Below, piece by piece: positions 8,500 through 9,520 of a DNA stretch of 9,520 bases (its first letter is position 1; each line of letters begins with the position of its first letter). The stretch lies in NCBI GenBank assembly GCA_964648365.1, contig CAZYLK010000211.1, positions 1-9,520 on the forward strand, given 5' to 3'. Position numbers and translations under genes: made by a program. The notes beneath the pieces are model-generated. The model was not told where the DNA came from. It made no database searches and was given only the letters and a program-made list of their open reading frames with translations. The stretch is from SURF-32 sp964648365. Lineage in GTDB: Bacteria > Planctomycetota > Phycisphaerae > UBA1845.

Positions 8500-8648
8500 G
8501 GGCGCGACGCCGCGGCGATCGTGCGAGCTCCCAGACCCGCCATTTGGCCGACGCTTTCCTGCCGGATAGAATACCAGCGGTGTGCCTTGCAGAAGGCCTT
8601 CGCGCTCCGATCACGTGCATGCCGGCAGCGCTTCGCGAGGTGGTGGAA

Positions 8649-8855
8649 ATGACGGACGATCCGCTTGTCGAAGAGGTCCGAAAAGCCGGGCAAGCGTATA
8701 TCGACTCATTCGGCGGCGACCTCGCGGCCATCGTCGCCGACCTCCAGCGCCGCACGGGGGAAGCCCGCCGCGCTGGTCGCAAGGTGGTCGCGATGTCGCC
8801 GCGACGGCTGGAGCCGTCAGCTCAGCCGACCCGGTCCGGCGGTGTTGTTGAATGA
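8649..8855 (+). CDS. Conserved small protein (68 aa), possible antitoxin-type
   Basis: It begins MTDDPLVEEVRKAGQAYIDS and continues with FGGDLAAIVADLQ, then a basic stretch and GRKVVAMSPRRLEP. From memory, short proteins with the pattern DPxVEEVR...D(L/I)xAI...R(R/K)xVxxPP are common in planctomycetes and cyanobacteria, often beside toxin genes, but their activity is undefined. The start ATG at 8649 matches where family resemblance begins and has GAGG about 8 nt upstream; the open frame further up is unrelated. It ends in an ATGA overlap with an ATG at 8852, and a truncated small gene and a ParD/ParE pair follow on the same strand. Naming it an antitoxin is inference from context. Confidence 0.6.
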   Translation: MTDDPLVEEVRKAGQAYIDSFGGDLAAIVADLQRRTGEARRAGRKVVAMSPRRLEPSAQPTRSGGVVE

Positions 8856-8859
8856 GCCG

Positions 8860-8979
8860 ATGTCCGTGCGAGAGTTGGACGGTCGCCAACCCTTGCGCGA
8901 CCCGATCATCGAAGTGTACCGTCAGGATCGCAACAAAGATGGATGTTCCACTCAAGCCCGAGTTGAAGCAGTTCATTGA
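8860..8979 (+). pseudogene. Truncated remnant of a small conserved gene
   Basis: The frame starts MSVRELDGRQPLRDPIIEVY. This resembles the beginning of a small protein family of the form ...DPxxExYKxxVDxTLLRENL... that often sits beside nucleotidyltransferase-like genes. Here the resemblance ends after about 25 residues (YRQDRN), and the frame soon stops at 8977-8979, inside the ParD-like gene that is read in another frame from 8939. It seems the 3' part was replaced when the ParD/ParE pair was joined. The family recall is from memory, and the fragment is too short to be certain. Confidence 0.45.
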
Positions 8980-9187
8980 CGAGCAAGTGAAGGCCGGCCG
9001 TTTTTCGTCGCCGGCCGAGGTCGTGGAGGCGGGCCTGGCCCGCCTGATGCTCGATCCGGAGCCCGACGAACTTGCCCCCGATGACCTCGCCGCCATCGAG
9101 GAGTCCGAAGAGCAGATCGCCCGCGGCCAGGAACTCGACTGGCGTGACGTCCGGACCAGGCTTCGGCGCCAGTACCTGCCCGGCTAG
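8939..9187 (+). CDS. ParD-like antitoxin, ribbon-helix-helix type (82 aa)
   Basis: Antitoxin of an apparently intact type II pair. The protein opens with MDVPLKPELKQFIDEQVKAG then RFSSPAEVVEAGLARL, the usual ParD N-terminal strand and two helices that form a DNA-binding ribbon-helix-helix dimer. The acidic C-terminal half (EPDELAPDDLAAIEESEEQI, about residues 44-63) is the usual toxin-wrapping segment. The ATG at 8939 is chosen because the domain starts there; the longer frame from 8852 adds 29 unrelated residues with several cysteines. An AGGA lies about 11 nt upstream, so the ribosome site is modest. The toxin gene begins 5 nt after its stop, giving one transcript. It would be expected to repress its own promoter, but no clear operator is seen. 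Confidence 0.85.
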   Translation: MDVPLKPELKQFIDEQVKAGRFSSPAEVVEAGLARLMLDPEPDELAPDDLAAIEESEEQIARGQELDWRDVRTRLRRQYLPG

Positions 9188-9192
9188 CTCCC

Positions 9193-9492
9193 ATGCCCAG
9201 GCTCTATCGCGTCCGAATCACGCCGCGAGCGCTCTGTGACTTGCAGGGCATCTTCGACTACATCGCTGAGGACTCACCCGGCAATGCCGCCGCAATGATC
9301 GAGCGCATTCTCGACGCCATCGATGGTCTTGAGTTCATGCCCTATCGCTATAAGGTGCTGGAAGGGGCAGAAGGGAAAGGCATCCGCTCCATCCCTATCC
9401 GGCCGTACCTGGTTCGCTTCCGCGTCGAGGAAGAGCCCGGTATCGTCCACGTTCTGCACGTCCGGCACGGCGCGCGCCGGCCGGAGACATAG
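9193..9492 (+). CDS. RelE/ParE-family toxin (99 aa)
   Basis: Stable toxin of the pair. Residues about 11-45 (ITPRALCDLQGIFDYIAEDS onward) form the N-terminal helical hairpin of the ParE fold, and the C-terminal beta sheet is complete: KGIRSIPIRPYLVRFRVEEE then IVHVLHVRHGARRP. The length is typical (95-100 aa) and there is no frameshift. ParE members poison gyrase, whereas RelE members cut mRNA at the ribosome. This sequence looks more ParE-like because of YIAEDSP and the ending HVLHVRHGARRP, but the target cannot be fixed from sequence alone. It starts 5 nt after the ParD-like antitoxin. If it targets gyrase, its closeness to gyrA in this window is notable but may be coincidental. A hairpin follows at the window edge. 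Confidence 0.88.
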   Translation: MPRLYRVRITPRALCDLQGIFDYIAEDSPGNAAAMIERILDAIDGLEFMPYRYKVLEGAEGKGIRSIPIRPYLVRFRVEEEPGIVHVLHVRHGARRPET

Positions 9493-9496
9493 TCAG

Positions 9497-9520
9497 CCTC
9501 AGACGTGTGCATGCCTGAGG
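9497..9520 (+). terminator. Possible terminator after the toxin gene
   Basis: CCTCAG and CTGAGG form a 6-bp inverted repeat with a 12-nt loop, starting 4 bases after the toxin stop. The window ends at the last stem base, so a following T-run cannot be checked. Confidence 0.35.

Noticed and set aside
8233..8652. A 139-codon plus frame over the antitoxin gene and the spacer
   Set aside because: Overlaps a minus gene with promoter and strong ribosome site; composition is Arg/Pro/Ala-rich and motif-free.
8611..9096. A 161-codon minus frame over the small plus-strand genes
   Set aside because: It lies antisense to the ParD-like gene and the 68-aa gene and shows no domain.

Overview
The window is GC-rich bacterial DNA, most likely from a planctomycete. 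This is inferred from the style of the GyrA active-site region (DPPAAMRYTEAR), a membrane protein with an N-terminal CxxC...CxxC zinc ribbon, a dispersed-repeat-like block containing GGGACAGACACC, and small toxin-antitoxin families common in that phylum. No 16S or other phylogenetic marker is present, so the phylum is a moderate-confidence call.

Layout from left to right. (1) 1-2510, minus: gyrA, intact from its start codon and running off the left edge, with a recognisable promoter at 2673-2701. (2) 2703-5240: a block of three minus-strand genes of visibly lower GC. In transcription order these are an 87-aa Cys-rich protein, a 476-aa zinc-ribbon/transmembrane protein joined to it by a 4-nt ATGA overlap, and a 125-aa protein followed by a strong hairpin. 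(3) 5241-5642: a second copy of the first 131 codons of gyrA, in the same orientation, cut off abruptly at its 3' side but keeping its own promoter at 5698-5726. (4) 5812-7904, minus: a two-gene restriction-modification system. The beta-class SPPY methyltransferase comes first and a PD-(D/E)XK endonuclease follows 11 nt later; a TTGACA promoter lies upstream. (5) 8061-9492: a cluster of toxin-antitoxin genes and debris. It holds an antitoxin-like gene followed by a broken ParE toxin remnant (minus), a 68-aa conserved small protein (plus), a truncated small gene, and an intact ParD/ParE-type pair (plus).

The main structural observation is the gyrA duplication. The two copies of the gyrA 5' end are 3124 bp apart, collinear without gaps over 402 bp, and about 96% identical. 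Twelve of the 14 differing codons are silent. Both copies keep the same promoter core (TTTACG-N17-TAAAAT), while their leaders differ. This is the arrangement expected if a 3.1-kb circle carrying a gyrA 5' fragment from a related lineage integrated by a single crossover. The host would then be left with a hybrid full-length gyrA, a promoter-bearing stump, and three cargo genes in between. No recombinase is visible in the cargo. The three-gene cargo is the best candidate for something undescribed, but its function cannot be read from the sequence.

Downstream of the stump, the R-M system and the toxin-antitoxin cluster look like an accessory or defence patch next to a housekeeping gene. One toxin has already been destroyed, its C-terminal part lost at or near the R-M boundary.
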